Part shown: positions 1-8,498 of the stretch, piece by piece
How the letters are laid out: the number at the start of each line of letters is the position of its first letter
Numbering within the stretch: position 1 is the stretch's first letter
Assembly (NCBI GenBank): GCA_016787605.1
Contig: JAEUUE010000015.1
Location: 21,225 to 85,224 of the forward strand
Length of the DNA: 64,000 bases
Source: Cyclobacteriaceae bacterium
Lineage (GTDB): Bacteria > Bacteroidota > Bacteroidia > Cytophagales > Cyclobacteriaceae
Direction of reading: 5' to 3'
The notes under the pieces: generated by a model
Databases searched by the model: none
Told to the model about the DNA's origin: nothing
The model's input: the letters and a program-made list of their open reading frames with translations, nothing else
Translations under genes and position numbers: made by a program

Positions 1-1488
1 CTTCATGTCATTATAGAACTTCTGTTTCAGCGCGATGGAATAGCCGCGCTGGTAAGTCGTGCCTTCAGGAACTTCACTGTCGGCCGTGAAGAAGGGTGAG
101 CGGATGCCTTCAAACTCGAATTCATGCCCGAGTCGTTCCTGGTTATAAAACTCCACAGCCAGCGGCATCCGTCCGACGAACGTCAGCATGGGGTTGGTCC
201 CGATGATAACACTGCGGTATTCCGGGAACCGCGGCTTGAAATAGTAGAAGCCGGAGCGGCGGGCAGTGCGTGCCGCCGGCGCAGGTGTCGCGGCAGCTTT
301 GGTCTTGTTTACCAGGAGCGTGATTTCCTTGGCCAGTTCGTCATTCTCATAGAAAGGCTTGTAATATCCTGACAGCGTGCCGTCCGGCTCGTACAACTCC
401 CAGGTGCCGACGCGCAGGCCGTCTTCCATGGGTCCCTTGGTCTGGATCGTACCGGTGGGGTAATAGCCCTTGTACTGACCCTTGCCTTCCTTGAAGTCAC
501 ATTCCCCTTCCAGCTTTCCGGTGGGAGCATAATACTCCCAATGCCCTTCATTCTTGCCATCAACGATGGTGCCTTTGACTTTAAGTTTCTTGCCGGGATA
601 GTACTCCCGGTACTCACCGGCTCCGTTGACGTAGTTGACTTCGCTCTTCAGCGAACCATCTTTTCCGGAAGTCGACCAATAGCCTTCTCTCTTGCCCCCG
701 ACATACTCCCCGGCCGAACTCACCGTTCCATCCTCGAAATAGTACGTCCATTTTCCGGATTCGGCGTCCCCGTCAAACGATCCGGATGATTGCATCTTGC
801 CCGACGGGTAATAGTACCTCCATTCCCCGGAGCGCTTGCCGCTCATATAGTCACCCTCACCTTGTAGTGTTCCGTCTTCCGCATACGTCCGCCAGTGCCC
901 GACATTGCGCCCGCCGGCTCGAGGCCCCTCGGCCTGCACTTTTCCGGAGTGATAGTATTCAACATGCCGGCCGTGATCGTCGGCATATTCGGTCTCACCC
1001 CGTTTGGACCCATCTTCAAAGTAAGTCACCCACAGTCCGCTCCGCTTATTCGCCTGGTACTCGCCCCGTTCTTTGAGTTTGCCGCTTTCGTAGTAAATCT
1101 TCCACTCCCCCTCCTTGTTCTTCCCGTTTACCAGGCCTTCCATGCTCTTGTTTCCATTTTCATAGAAGTACTCCCACATGCCATAGTTGGAGTTCTGGCG
1201 AAGAATCCCACGCATGCGGAGGTTTCCTGTCTCGTAATAAAACTCCCACATCCCGGCGGTCTCATTGTTGACGAACTGGCCCTTGGATTCGATTACGCCA
1301 TTAAGAAAATACGAGACATAACGTCCATGAAGCACATTTCGAATCGTGTCTTTGACCTGGTAGATTTCCTTGACGTGCTTCTTAGCCTCGTCATGGTAGG
1401 AATAGCGGGTGAAGCCTTGCCCGCTGCAAAGCCAGGGATAGGCAGAAATGATCAATATGAAGATAGCCCGTCTCACGATCGTTCGCAT
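1..1488 (-). CDS. Secreted MORN/YwqK-type repeat protein with C-terminal outer-membrane-like region (partial)
   Basis: The reading frame opens at the ATG at 1488 and runs off the left edge, giving 496 visible residues without the C-terminus. Residues 1-24 form a signal peptide ending near SGQ. From about residue 60 to 390 at least a dozen repeats of about 23 residues follow, with the pattern G.W.YYYE.G.L...G.Y..GK..G, typical of MORN/YwqK repeats. After an Ala/Pro-rich linker near residue 400, the sequence changes to alternating hydrophobic strands (starting GFYYFKPRFPEYRS), which suggests an outer-membrane beta structure. YwqK homologues are often named toxin-antitoxin immunity proteins, but that role is not supported here. 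Function is unknown; a cell-surface or periplasmic scaffold is an inference. The opposite-strand frames over this gene are shadows. Confidence 0.8.
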   Translation of the reverse strand, partial: MRTIVRRAIFILIISAYPWLCSGQGFTRYSYHDEAKKHVKEIYQVKDTIRNVLHGRYVSYFLNGVIESKGQFVNNETAGMWEFYYETGNLRMRGILRQNSNYGMWEYFYENGNKSMEGLVNGKNKEGEWKIYYESGKLKERGEYQANKRSGLWVTYFEDGSKRGETEYADDHGRHVEYYHSGKVQAEGPRAGGRNVGHWRTYAEDGTLQGEGDYMSGKRSGEWRYYYPSGKMQSSGSFDGDAESGKWTYYFEDGTVSSAGEYVGGKREGYWSTSGKDGSLKSEVNYVNGAGEYREYYPGKKLKVKGTIVDGKNEGHWEYYAPTGKLEGECDFKEGKGQYKGYYPTGTIQTKGPMEDGLRVGTWELYEPDGTLSGYYKPFYENDELAKEITLLVNKTKAAATPAPAARTARRSGFYYFKPRFPEYRSVIIGTNPMLTFVGRMPLAVEFYNQERLGHEFEFEGIRSPFFTADSEVPEGTTYQRGYSIALKQKFYNDMK

Positions 1489-1553
1489 CGGTGTCCTACA
1501 CCTGTCAGATGCAGGACAGAATCCTCAAATTTAGCGATTTAAAAGGCAACCCG

Positions 1554-2504
1554 TCAGGAATGATTCAGCGCCTTTTCCACGGCGGAACGGCCCCACTCGC
1601 CTTTCTCGGTCTCTGTCCACAGGGTCGGGAAAAAGTGAATCTTCTGGAAGCGTGGCGGAAGGTATTTCTGCCAGTTCGTTCCTCCCGTAGCCTTGATGTC
1701 TTCCGGGTCTTTCTTCAAGTACCTGGCTGCCGACTTCATGTGGGAGAGCGGCCAAAACACGTTGGCCAGCTGGTCAAACTCGCGGAGGCGGCGGATCACG
1801 TCCTGGTCGCCTGAAAACTTCGACTCGTAGATTCTCAACAGGTTCTTGCTGGCATGCTCGCGTGCAGTCTCCAGGAACGCGTGCTCGTACTTTTCCTCAA
1901 ACTGTCGCAACGTCAGGGTCTTCTTTCCCGACTTGAGTTCCGTGGCGCCACTGCGCCAATACAGTTTTTCCATCTGCTCTTCCAGCGGTTTGCCTTCCAG
2001 CGAAGGACGGCTTACCGGGTCCACCAGGTTGATCGCGTCGGTGGACCGCAACTCGATGAGGCGGTACTGGGCCGACTGAAACCCCGACGCCGGGAGCAGC
2101 GACATGCGGAACCCCAGGAACTGGTCACGCTCCATTCCCTCTGACATGATGTCGAAGCTGGAGCACAGGTTTTGAAAATACCGGATCATCCGGTCGAGGC
2201 GGGCGGTGAAGAACGTCTTGTCCAGGTCCGCTTTATTAACCAGTTGCTCGATCTCCCAGAGCACCAGGTTGAAATAGAGTTCCGTGATCTGGTGATAAAC
2301 GATGAATACTTTTTCGTCGGGGAACCGGGTCTTCGGGTTCTGCAGACTGAGCAAGGTATCCAGGTGGATGTAATCCCAGTATGTGAGGTAGTCGGCATGG
2401 AGCAGGCCGTCGAGGTAGGAATTCAGGTCCTGACCCATCACATCGTATTTCTGCTGGAGGCGAGTGAGCAAATCGCGCAGCCCGGGGTCGAGGGAACTGT
2501 CCAT
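1554..2504 (-). CDS. kynA: Tryptophan 2,3-dioxygenase
   Basis: Haem enzyme that opens the indole ring of L-tryptophan to N-formylkynurenine, the first step of the kynurenine pathway in the cytosol. The 316-aa product has YWDYIHLDTLLSLQNP near residue 43, followed by the distal-His segment YHQITELYFNLVLWEIE (His71), and near the C-terminus SHMKSAARYL, whose His255 fits the proximal haem ligand, then the TGGTNW loop. The start is placed at the ATG at 2504. An in-frame start at 2549 would overlap the divergent gcdH start, and AAGGA lies just upstream of the chosen codon. Only 38 bp separate it from gcdH, so their promoters must overlap the two 5' ends. Family assignment is firm. Confidence 0.9.
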   Translation of the reverse strand: MDSSLDPGLRDLLTRLQQKYDVMGQDLNSYLDGLLHADYLTYWDYIHLDTLLSLQNPKTRFPDEKVFIVYHQITELYFNLVLWEIEQLVNKADLDKTFFTARLDRMIRYFQNLCSSFDIMSEGMERDQFLGFRMSLLPASGFQSAQYRLIELRSTDAINLVDPVSRPSLEGKPLEEQMEKLYWRSGATELKSGKKTLTLRQFEEKYEHAFLETAREHASKNLLRIYESKFSGDQDVIRRLREFDQLANVFWPLSHMKSAARYLKKDPEDIKATGGTNWQKYLPPRFQKIHFFPTLWTETEKGEWGRSAVEKALNHS

Positions 2505-2542
2505 TCTTATCCTTAGATTTGAGGCCAAATTAATCAAATTGT

Positions 2543-3757
2543 ATGGCATCTGCAGCCGCCCCCCAAGCCAAGAAAAGCCTCAAGCAAGACGTTTACGATC
2601 ACCCCGATTTTTACCAGATCGACAGCCTGCTTACGGAAGAGCACAAGCTCATCCGCTCGTCCATCCGCGATTTCGTCAAGCGTGAGATCAGCCCCTATAT
2701 CGAAGACTGGGCGCAACGTGCGCACTTCCCCTATGAAATCGTGAAGAAATTCGGCGAGATCGGCGCCTTTGGACCTACCATTCCGCAGGAATATGGCGGC
2801 GGAGGATTGGACTACATTTCCTACGGCATCCTCATGCAGGAAATTGAGCGGGGAGATTCCGGCATGCGGTCTACTGCCTCTGTACAAGGTTCGCTGGTCA
2901 TGTACCCCATCTATAAGTTCGGCAGCGAAGCCCAGCGCAAGAAGTACCTGCCCAAGCTGGCCTCGGGCGAATGGCTCGGCTGCTTCGGCCTCACCGAGCC
3001 CGACCACGGTTCCAACCCCAGTGGCATGGTCACCAACTTCAAGGACATGGGTGATCACTACCTCCTGAATGGCGCCAAGATGTGGATCTCCAATTCCCCG
3101 AAAGCGGATGTCGCCGTCGTGTGGGCCAAGAATGAAGCGGGAAGAATCCACGGACTCATCGTGGAGCGCGGCATGCCCGGCTTCACCACGCCCGAGACCC
3201 ATGGCAAGTGGTCGCTCCGAGCCAGTGCTACCGGTGAACTCGTCTTCGACAATGTGAAGGTTCCCAAAGAAAACCTGTTGCCCGGAAAGAATGGACTGGG
3301 AGCCCCGCTGATGTGCCTTGACTCTGCGCGGTACGGTATCGCCTGGGGCGCGCTCGGCGCCGCCATGGACTGCTATGAATCCGCCCGCCGGTACGCCAAA
3401 GAGCGGATCCAGTTTGGCAAGCCCATCGGGTCGTTCCAGCTGGTGCAGAAGAAGCTGTCCGAAATGCTCACTGAAATTACCAAGGCCCAGTTGCTCGTTT
3501 GGCGGCTCGGCACCCTGATGAACGAAGGAAAGGCCACGACGCAGCAGATTTCACTGGCCAAGAGAAACAACGTGGCGATTGCCCTGGAGATTGCCCGCGA
3601 GGCGCGGCAGATTCACGGCGGGATGGGGATCACCGGTGAGTACTCCATCATGCGTCACATGATGAACCTCGAATCGGTCGTCACCTACGAGGGCACACAC
3701 GATATTCACTTGCTTATCCTGGGCCACGAGATTACCGGAATCCCAGCATTCGTTTAA
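2543..3757 (+). CDS. gcdH: Glutaryl-CoA dehydrogenase (acyl-CoA dehydrogenase family)
   Basis: FAD flavoprotein that oxidises and decarboxylates glutaryl-CoA to crotonyl-CoA in lysine and tryptophan breakdown. The 404-aa protein has the full acyl-CoA dehydrogenase fold: N-terminal helices, the FAD-binding segment GLTEPDHGSNPSGM near residue 150, and the C-terminal ARQIHGGMGI segment. The catalytic base is the Glu of VVTYEGTHDIH (Glu383). RGDSGMRS near residue 110 and the DHGSNPSGM context are characteristic of the glutaryl-CoA branch. It is divergent from tryptophan 2,3-dioxygenase, whose pathway can feed glutaryl-CoA, so co-regulation is plausible. Another short-chain acyl-CoA dehydrogenase is less likely. 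Confidence 0.88.
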   Translation: MASAAAPQAKKSLKQDVYDHPDFYQIDSLLTEEHKLIRSSIRDFVKREISPYIEDWAQRAHFPYEIVKKFGEIGAFGPTIPQEYGGGGLDYISYGILMQEIERGDSGMRSTASVQGSLVMYPIYKFGSEAQRKKYLPKLASGEWLGCFGLTEPDHGSNPSGMVTNFKDMGDHYLLNGAKMWISNSPKADVAVVWAKNEAGRIHGLIVERGMPGFTTPETHGKWSLRASATGELVFDNVKVPKENLLPGKNGLGAPLMCLDSARYGIAWGALGAAMDCYESARRYAKERIQFGKPIGSFQLVQKKLSEMLTEITKAQLLVWRLGTLMNEGKATTQQISLAKRNNVAIALEIAREARQIHGGMGITGEYSIMRHMMNLESVVTYEGTHDIHLLILGHEITGIPAFV

Positions 3758-3760
3758 AAA

Positions 3761-3833
3761 GTGCTAAAGTGTTGAGGTGTTAAGGTGTTAAGGTGAGTAA
3801 TTTCAACACTTTAACACTTTAACACCTTAGCAC
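3761..3833. repeat. Imperfect inverted repeat built of 8-bp units (possible bidirectional terminator)
   Basis: Left arm 3761-3788 and right arm 3806-3833 (28 nt each) pair with a few mismatches. Both arms are tandem units of the type GTGTTAAG/CTTAACAC around a short AT-rich loop. It lies between the convergent ends of gcdH and the zinc-ribbon membrane protein. It could terminate transcription from both sides, or it may be a repeat of the kind seen in other gaps of this window. Confidence 0.6.
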
Positions 3834-3851
3834 ATCAGCACCTTCACACCT

Positions 3852-4586
3852 TCAAGCGTTGGTCGAGAGTTTAGCGATAACCACTTCCCTGGCTTCGCGG
3901 TGCTTGCAATAGCTGCAGCGGTAGTGCTTGACCAGCAGTCCTTCTTCCGTCTGTGAGGGTTTGCGGGTAATTTCTTCCGAATCAATCTTCAGGGTATAGA
4001 ACCCGCACTCACTGCATTTTTCGGCGTGCTGAAAGCCCATGTATTTTTCCACGCGCTTGAACCCGGTCTTTTCGTCAACCCACACGTCGTATTCAACGGA
4101 ATGGATGACACTGGCTTGCGCGTCGATCTGGGTCTGATCCAGGTGCACGGACTCTTCCTCCTCACGGAGTTTGCGCATCACATTGCCCATGGGAGAAATC
4201 CGGGGCTTGTTGCGGATCCGGTTCAGGCGACGTTCGATCACTGGAGGGTACAGCAGCTTCACGCCGTTGGACAGTACCAGGTAGGCGATTACGACAAAGG
4301 CCGCCAGGAAGAATACACGTACTACCGGCAACGCTGACTCGGAAACCGGGATCATGGGACCCACCACCTTGTCGAGGTATAATCCCGCTGCGCCAATAAT
4401 AGCAATGACCGTATACCAGAAATACCGGATCTCATGGGTGTTCACATAGTCATAGCGGTCTTTGAGATCCTTGACCATGAAGGTGCGAACCTCGTGATAA
4501 ATGAATATGGCGATCGCCGCAACCAAACAGACCAGGGCGCCAATTTCCAGGAGGGAATTGACACTGAGTATTGAAGAGTTTTCCAT
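3852..4586 (-). CDS. Conserved hypothetical membrane protein with C-terminal zinc ribbon
   Basis: The 244-aa protein is not assigned to a named family. Three or four hydrophobic segments occupy the N-terminal half: about residues 12-30, 55-70 and 87-108. The C-terminal cytosolic part has two Cys pairs, CSECGF and CSYCKH, about 36 residues apart, forming a plausible rubredoxin/zinc-ribbon site. The middle (about 118-150) is charged. It is monocistronic, with convergent gcdH on one side and wecB divergent on the other. A role in membrane stress or redox sensing cannot be inferred beyond the metal site. Confidence 0.7.
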   Translation of the reverse strand: MENSSILSVNSLLEIGALVCLVAAIAIFIYHEVRTFMVKDLKDRYDYVNTHEIRYFWYTVIAIIGAAGLYLDKVVGPMIPVSESALPVVRVFFLAAFVVIAYLVLSNGVKLLYPPVIERRLNRIRNKPRISPMGNVMRKLREEEESVHLDQTQIDAQASVIHSVEYDVWVDEKTGFKRVEKYMGFQHAEKCSECGFYTLKIDSEEITRKPSQTEEGLLVKHYRCSYCKHREAREVVIAKLSTNA

Positions 4587-4719
4587 ATGAGGGGATTTTG
4601 CCGTTTAACTTCGATACCTTAATCAGCAAAAAATACCGCACCTGCGGAATGACATTAATCAGGGAACGCCAAGACATTTGAGCCCTGATCGTATCTTGCA
4701 GCCCAACTTCAAGTCTTTC

Positions 4720-5814
4720 ATGAAGATTGTCACCATCCTGGGCGCCCGCCCCCAGTTTATTAAAGCCGCCACCGTGTCCAGGGCTCTAAAAAAGGCAGGA
4801 ATTGCCGAATGCCTGGTCCATACCGGTCAGCATTTCGACAAGAACATGTCCGACGTTTTTTTCGAGGAAATGGAGATTCCCAGGCCTGATTACAACCTGG
4901 AAATCCACAGCCTCGGGCACGGCGCCATGACGGGCCGTATGCTGGAAAAGCTGGAAGAAGTACTTCAAAAGGAAAAGCCCGACGCGGTGATGGTCTATGG
5001 CGACACCAATTCAACCCTGGCCGGGGCCCTTGCCGCCGCTAAGCTGCACATTCCTGTAGCCCACGTCGAAGCCGGGCTGCGGAGTTTCAACATGCAAATG
5101 CCGGAGGAGATCAACCGCATTCTCACCGACCGGATCAGCCGGGTTCTTTTCTGCCCCACCTCGACGGCCGTTGCCAATCTCAAAAGGGAAGGCTTTAGCC
5201 GCTTTGATACGAAGATCGTAACCTGCGGCGATGTGATGTATGATGCCCTCAAGTACTATGCCGTCAGGGCCGAAAAGAAATCCTCCATCATTCAACAACT
5301 AGGCCTCAAACGCGGCGAATTTGTGCTGGCCACGCTGCACCGGGAGGAGAATACCAATAGTCCCGAGCGCTTGCGTTCCATCGCCTCGGCCTTGAATACG
5401 ATTCACGCGCAGTCACCGGTAGTACTTCCCCTCCACCCCCGCACACGCAAATATCTCGCCAGCCTCAACATCGAATTGAAAGCGCACGTCATCGACCCGG
5501 TCGGCTACTTCGACATGCTGATGCTGCTCAAGCATTGCCGGTTGGTGCTCACCGACAGCGGCGGGTTGCAAAAAGAAGCTTACCTCTCCGGGAAGTTTTG
5601 CATTACGCTGCGGGACCAGACGGAATGGGTTGAGCTTGTCCGGGCCGGAGCCAACGTGCTCACCGGGGCGGACTCCAAAAAGATTCTCAGCGCTTACCAG
5701 AAATACCGCTCCAAGAAAATAACCACCCGCGCACTGTACGGAAAGGGTGATGCGGCGGAGAAGATTGCGAGAGAGTTGAAGAAGATGCTCACGCCAAGGC
5801 GCGTAAGGCGCTAA
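4720..5814 (+). CDS. wecB: UDP-N-acetylglucosamine 2-epimerase (non-hydrolysing)
   Basis: Interconverts UDP-GlcNAc and UDP-ManNAc in the cytosol, supplying ManNAc-type sugars to surface glycans. The 364-aa GT-B fold protein starts MKIVTILGARPQFIKAA, the conserved family N-terminus, so the ATG at 4720 is preferred over an in-frame codon at 4678. Active-site residues expected in the family are present: Asp95 in YGDTNST, Glu117 in HVEAGLRS, Glu129-Glu130 in PEEINR, and His207 in HREEN. LTDSGGLQKEA is seen in the C-terminal half. It lies 12 kb from the polysaccharide locus but probably serves it. The tail is followed by a short CGCAAAGG-type repeat at about 5790-5826. Confidence 0.93.
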   Translation: MKIVTILGARPQFIKAATVSRALKKAGIAECLVHTGQHFDKNMSDVFFEEMEIPRPDYNLEIHSLGHGAMTGRMLEKLEEVLQKEKPDAVMVYGDTNSTLAGALAAAKLHIPVAHVEAGLRSFNMQMPEEINRILTDRISRVLFCPTSTAVANLKREGFSRFDTKIVTCGDVMYDALKYYAVRAEKKSSIIQQLGLKRGEFVLATLHREENTNSPERLRSIASALNTIHAQSPVVLPLHPRTRKYLASLNIELKAHVIDPVGYFDMLMLLKHCRLVLTDSGGLQKEAYLSGKFCITLRDQTEWVELVRAGANVLTGADSKKILSAYQKYRSKKITTRALYGKGDAAEKIARELKKMLTPRRVRR

Positions 5815-5830
5815 ACGGCGCAAAGGCAGA

Positions 5831-6901
5831 TCAATCGTTGATATAGACCGAGGCGCTGATCAACTGAACCGGGTTGCGGGGGTCGTTGGTGAAGAGGGTG
5901 ATGGCCTTCTGCTGGGTGCCGCCGCGGGTCTGCGGTTTGAAGAGAATCCGTATATACGTAGAGTCTCCTGCACGGAGTGATTGCTTGTCAGCCACGGCCG
6001 TGATGCAGGTGCAGTTACCCTGGAGGGCTTTGATCTTCAGCTCCTTCTTGCCTTTGTTCACTATGGTTATCTTCCGTTCCAGGGAGGCGCCCGGGGGATA
6101 CTGGCCGAAGTCTACCGATGACTCCTTCAAAAATGCCTGCGGAGCGCTCAGCAACTCCTCCGCGGTAGGCGGCGCATAGTATTCTTCCAGGGTGGCAAAA
6201 AGAGAAAAGCTCTTCACCTCCTCACCCGGGTCCGATGTCCTGATCAATACATTGTCAGACGCAAAGCCGTAGGTTCCTTTGGCCTTCCCGTCGTAGATAA
6301 TCCTGATCAATCCCTTCTGCCCCGGCTCCAGCGCCTCGGGCATTTCGATTTTTACATACGAAGGCTTCTCCACCGACAGGAAGTTCATCGGCACGTCACC
6401 GGCATTCATGATCGGGAATTGCTTCACCATAGGCTCGCGGTTCAGGTACACCGTACCCATACTGAGGGTCCGGGACTTGAGCTTCAGTTTTCCGACGGAG
6501 ACGGTAAACTCGGTATCCTCGCTCAGTTTGTTCACCACCGTTCCTTTGATCTGGAGAACGATAGGGTTGGCATCGAGATCGGTGACAAGGGTGAGTGTCT
6601 TGTTGAAGTACCCCGGCCTGCCTTTGGGATCGAAGCTGGCTTTCACAAAGCCGGTCTTGCCGGGTGGCACAGGTTCTTTGGTCCATCCCGGCGTGGTGCA
6701 GCCGCAGGAGGTGATCACATTGAGGATCTTGACCGGGCGGCCGCTGCCATTGGTGAACACAAACTCGTGATCGGCATCACCCTTGGTCTCCTGGATCTCG
6801 CCGAAGTCATAGACTTTCTCCCTGAAGATCAGGGGTTCGGTACTTTGGGCCGATGCCAGGCTGAATGCCAGGACCGCCAACACTGTGAGCAATCGCGTCA
6901 T
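5831..6901 (-). CDS. DUF1573 domain protein, exported
   Basis: The ATG at 6901 is chosen because MTRLLTVLAVLAFSLASAQ is a clean signal peptide; an upstream in-frame ATG at 6919 would weaken it. The 356-aa protein has an N-terminal DUF1573 module (YDFGEIQET, then CGCTTPGWTK, then PGKTGFVKASFDP) and a second copy near the C-terminus (VDFGQYPPG, then GNCTCITA, then RILFKPQTRGG). These Ig-like ASH-type domains are common in secreted Bacteroidota proteins. Location is probably periplasmic or outer membrane. Molecular role is unknown. It is divergent from trpS. Confidence 0.82.
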   Translation of the reverse strand: MTRLLTVLAVLAFSLASAQSTEPLIFREKVYDFGEIQETKGDADHEFVFTNGSGRPVKILNVITSCGCTTPGWTKEPVPPGKTGFVKASFDPKGRPGYFNKTLTLVTDLDANPIVLQIKGTVVNKLSEDTEFTVSVGKLKLKSRTLSMGTVYLNREPMVKQFPIMNAGDVPMNFLSVEKPSYVKIEMPEALEPGQKGLIRIIYDGKAKGTYGFASDNVLIRTSDPGEEVKSFSLFATLEEYYAPPTAEELLSAPQAFLKESSVDFGQYPPGASLERKITIVNKGKKELKIKALQGNCTCITAVADKQSLRAGDSTYIRILFKPQTRGGTQQKAITLFTNDPRNPVQLISASVYIND

Positions 6902-6916
6902 GGAACAATAATGGCG

Positions 6917-6924
6917 CAAAAATA
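6917..6924 (-). promoter_or_regulatory. Putative Bacteroidota -7 promoter element (TATTTTTG) for the DUF1573 gene
   Basis: Minus-strand TATTTTTG matches the TAnnTTTG -7 consensus of the Bacteroidota housekeeping sigma factor and lies 15 bp before the ATG at 6901. No good -33 TTG is visible at the usual spacing, so this is tentative. Confidence 0.35.
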
Positions 6925-6961
6925 AGGGGATTTAGGTTAACCCTGTTTTCTTTGCACCATT

Positions 6962-7933
6962 ATGGCACGAATTCTCACCGGTATCCAGAGCAGTGGCAGG
7001 CCGCACCTCGGCAACCTGCTGGGCGCCATCCTGCCCGGCATCGAGCTCTCGCGGAAACCGGGTAACGACTCACTCTTTTTCATTGCCGACCTCCATTCCC
7101 TCACCAGCTTGCGCGATGCAGAAATACGGAGGCAAAACACGCTGGCGGTAGCGGCCGCCTGGATTGCCTTTGGCTTCGATACCAGCAAGAATGTCCTGTA
7201 CCGGCAGAGCCGCATCCAGGAAGTCACGGAACTGACGTGGTACCTCAGCTGCTTCACCCCCTATCCGATGCTGGCGAACTCCCATGCGTTCAAAGACAAG
7301 GCCGACCGGCTTTCGGACGTGAATGCAGGCCTCTTTGTCTACCCGGTGCTGATGGCCGCCGACATCATTGGCTACGACGCCAACATCGTCCCGGTTGGCA
7401 AGGACCAGAAGCAGCACCTTGAAATCACCCGCGACATCGCGACGACCTTCAACAACCTGTACGGCGAAACCTTCGTGGTGCCTGAGGCCCAGATCGACGA
7501 GAGTGTGATGACCATACCGGGTGTGGATGGCAACAAGATGAGCAAGTCCTCCAACAACATCATCGACATCCTCGGGGATGAAAAGACGCTCAAGAAGCAG
7601 GTCATGTCGATTGTGACCGACAGCACGCCCATGGAGGCCCCCAAGAACCCCGACACCGATACCATTTTCGCGATTTACAGGCTCGTGGCTACCCCGGAGC
7701 AGACCGCGGAATTACGGAAGAAATACCTGGCCGGGAATTTCGGTTACGGGCACGCTAAAAATGAATTGCTAGCAGTCCTTATCGAAAAGTACAAGAACGA
7801 GCGCGCGCGTTTTCAGCACCTGATGGCCCACCCCCAGGAAATCAACCAGCAGTTGGAGCAAGGGGAAGAGAAAGCGAGGGAGATTATTCGCGCCGTCGTT
7901 GGAAGGGTCAGGGCTAAGCTTGGATTTGACTAG
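6962..7933 (+). CDS. trpS: Tryptophanyl-tRNA synthetase
   Basis: Class I aminoacyl-tRNA synthetase that charges tRNA-Trp with tryptophan. The 323-aa length is normal. The HIGH-type motif appears as PHLGN (residues 14-18) after GIQSSGR, the middle carries VPVGKDQKQHLEITRD, and KMSKS is at residues 192-196. It stands alone between the divergent DUF1573 gene and a convergent GxxExxY gene. No T-box or leader-peptide structure is visible upstream. Assignment is secure. Confidence 0.96.
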   Translation: MARILTGIQSSGRPHLGNLLGAILPGIELSRKPGNDSLFFIADLHSLTSLRDAEIRRQNTLAVAAAWIAFGFDTSKNVLYRQSRIQEVTELTWYLSCFTPYPMLANSHAFKDKADRLSDVNAGLFVYPVLMAADIIGYDANIVPVGKDQKQHLEITRDIATTFNNLYGETFVVPEAQIDESVMTIPGVDGNKMSKSSNNIIDILGDEKTLKKQVMSIVTDSTPMEAPKNPDTDTIFAIYRLVATPEQTAELRKKYLAGNFGYGHAKNELLAVLIEKYKNERARFQHLMAHPQEINQQLEQGEEKAREIIRAVVGRVRAKLGFD

Positions 7934-7964
7934 CCACGGGTTGCACGGATTTACACGGATGGAT
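7932..7964. repeat. Left arm of an inverted pair of CACGGATT arrays flanking the GxxExxY gene
   Basis: The stretch contains CCACGGG, CACGGATT and CACGGATG units that are the reverse complement of the longer array at 8434-8496. It begins at the trpS stop codon. The two arrays face each other across the GxxExxY gene. Confidence 0.6.
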
Positions 7965-7975
7965 TAACCTTGAGT

Positions 7976-8368
7976 TTAGAGTACGAGGCGTTTGTATTCT
8001 AGGCTTGAACGTCCAAAGTTGATGACCAGCCCCACTTTGCAGCCTGAGACTTTCAGATAGTTGATTGTCTGACGCTGACTGGCAGAATTGAGGCCACCTT
8101 CCTGGGCCTTTACTTCGAGGATAATCTTGTCATAAACCACGAAATCAGAGCGATATCGATGGCGCAGAACAGAGCCTTTGTACTCGATCTCGTAATCCTC
8201 TTCACGGCTGAAAGGAATTCCCTGCTCTGTAAACTCCAACTCAATCGCATCTTTGTAAACTACTTCAAGAAACCCATGCCCCAGTATCCGATGCACCTCC
8301 ATGCATATACCGATAATGGAATAGGTCTCATCTCTTAGATGAAATTCACTCACCCAGGCAATTTTCAA
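7976..8368 (-). CDS. GxxExxY protein (PD-(D/E)xK-like fold)
   Basis: Small 130-aa protein with the naming motif at Gly32, Glu35 and Tyr38 (GHGFLEVVY) and a nuclease-like core of Asp75 (YRSDF), Glu85 and Lys87 (ILEVKA). The fold suggests DNA binding or cleavage, but the family's function is unproven. The frame begins at a TTG at 8368. The first ATG is at residue 23, inside the conserved IIGICMEVHRILG segment, so the TTG is more likely. The gene is bracketed by inverted 9-bp repeat arrays, which suggests a small mobile or repeat-associated unit rather than a partner of trpS. Confidence 0.85.
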   Translation of the reverse strand: MKIAWVSEFHLRDETYSIIGICMEVHRILGHGFLEVVYKDAIELEFTEQGIPFSREEDYEIEYKGSVLRHRYRSDFVVYDKIILEVKAQEGGLNSASQRQTINYLKVSGCKVGLVINFGRSSLEYKRLVL

Positions 8369-8433
8369 CTACCGAACGTAACCGCCAAGACTTACCCTGA
8401 CGGAAAACCTGATAAAATTCTTTGGGGAGTACC

Positions 8434-8496
8434 TAATCCGTGTAATCTGTGTAATCCGTGTAATCTGTGTAATCCGTGTAATCTGTGTAATCCGTG
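8434..8496. repeat. Tandem array of seven 9-bp units TAATCCGTG/TAATCTGTG
   Basis: Seven perfect 9-mers alternate TAATCCGTG and TAATCTGTG without gaps. The array is the inverted counterpart of the shorter set at 7932-7964 beyond the GxxExxY gene. There are no spacers, so it is not CRISPR. Confidence 0.9.
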
Positions 8497-8498
8497 GC

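Noticed and set aside
895-1542. 215-aa plus-strand open frame
   Set aside because: Antisense to the MORN-repeat protein, whose repeats and signal peptide are clear on the minus strand.
4637-4648. Short CCGCA/TGCGG hairpin next to an A-run as a terminator
   Set aside because: It lies upstream of genes on both sides, so it has no gene to terminate; probably chance.
8434-8496. Possible CRISPR array
   Set aside because: The 9-bp units abut each other with no spacers and there are no cas genes.
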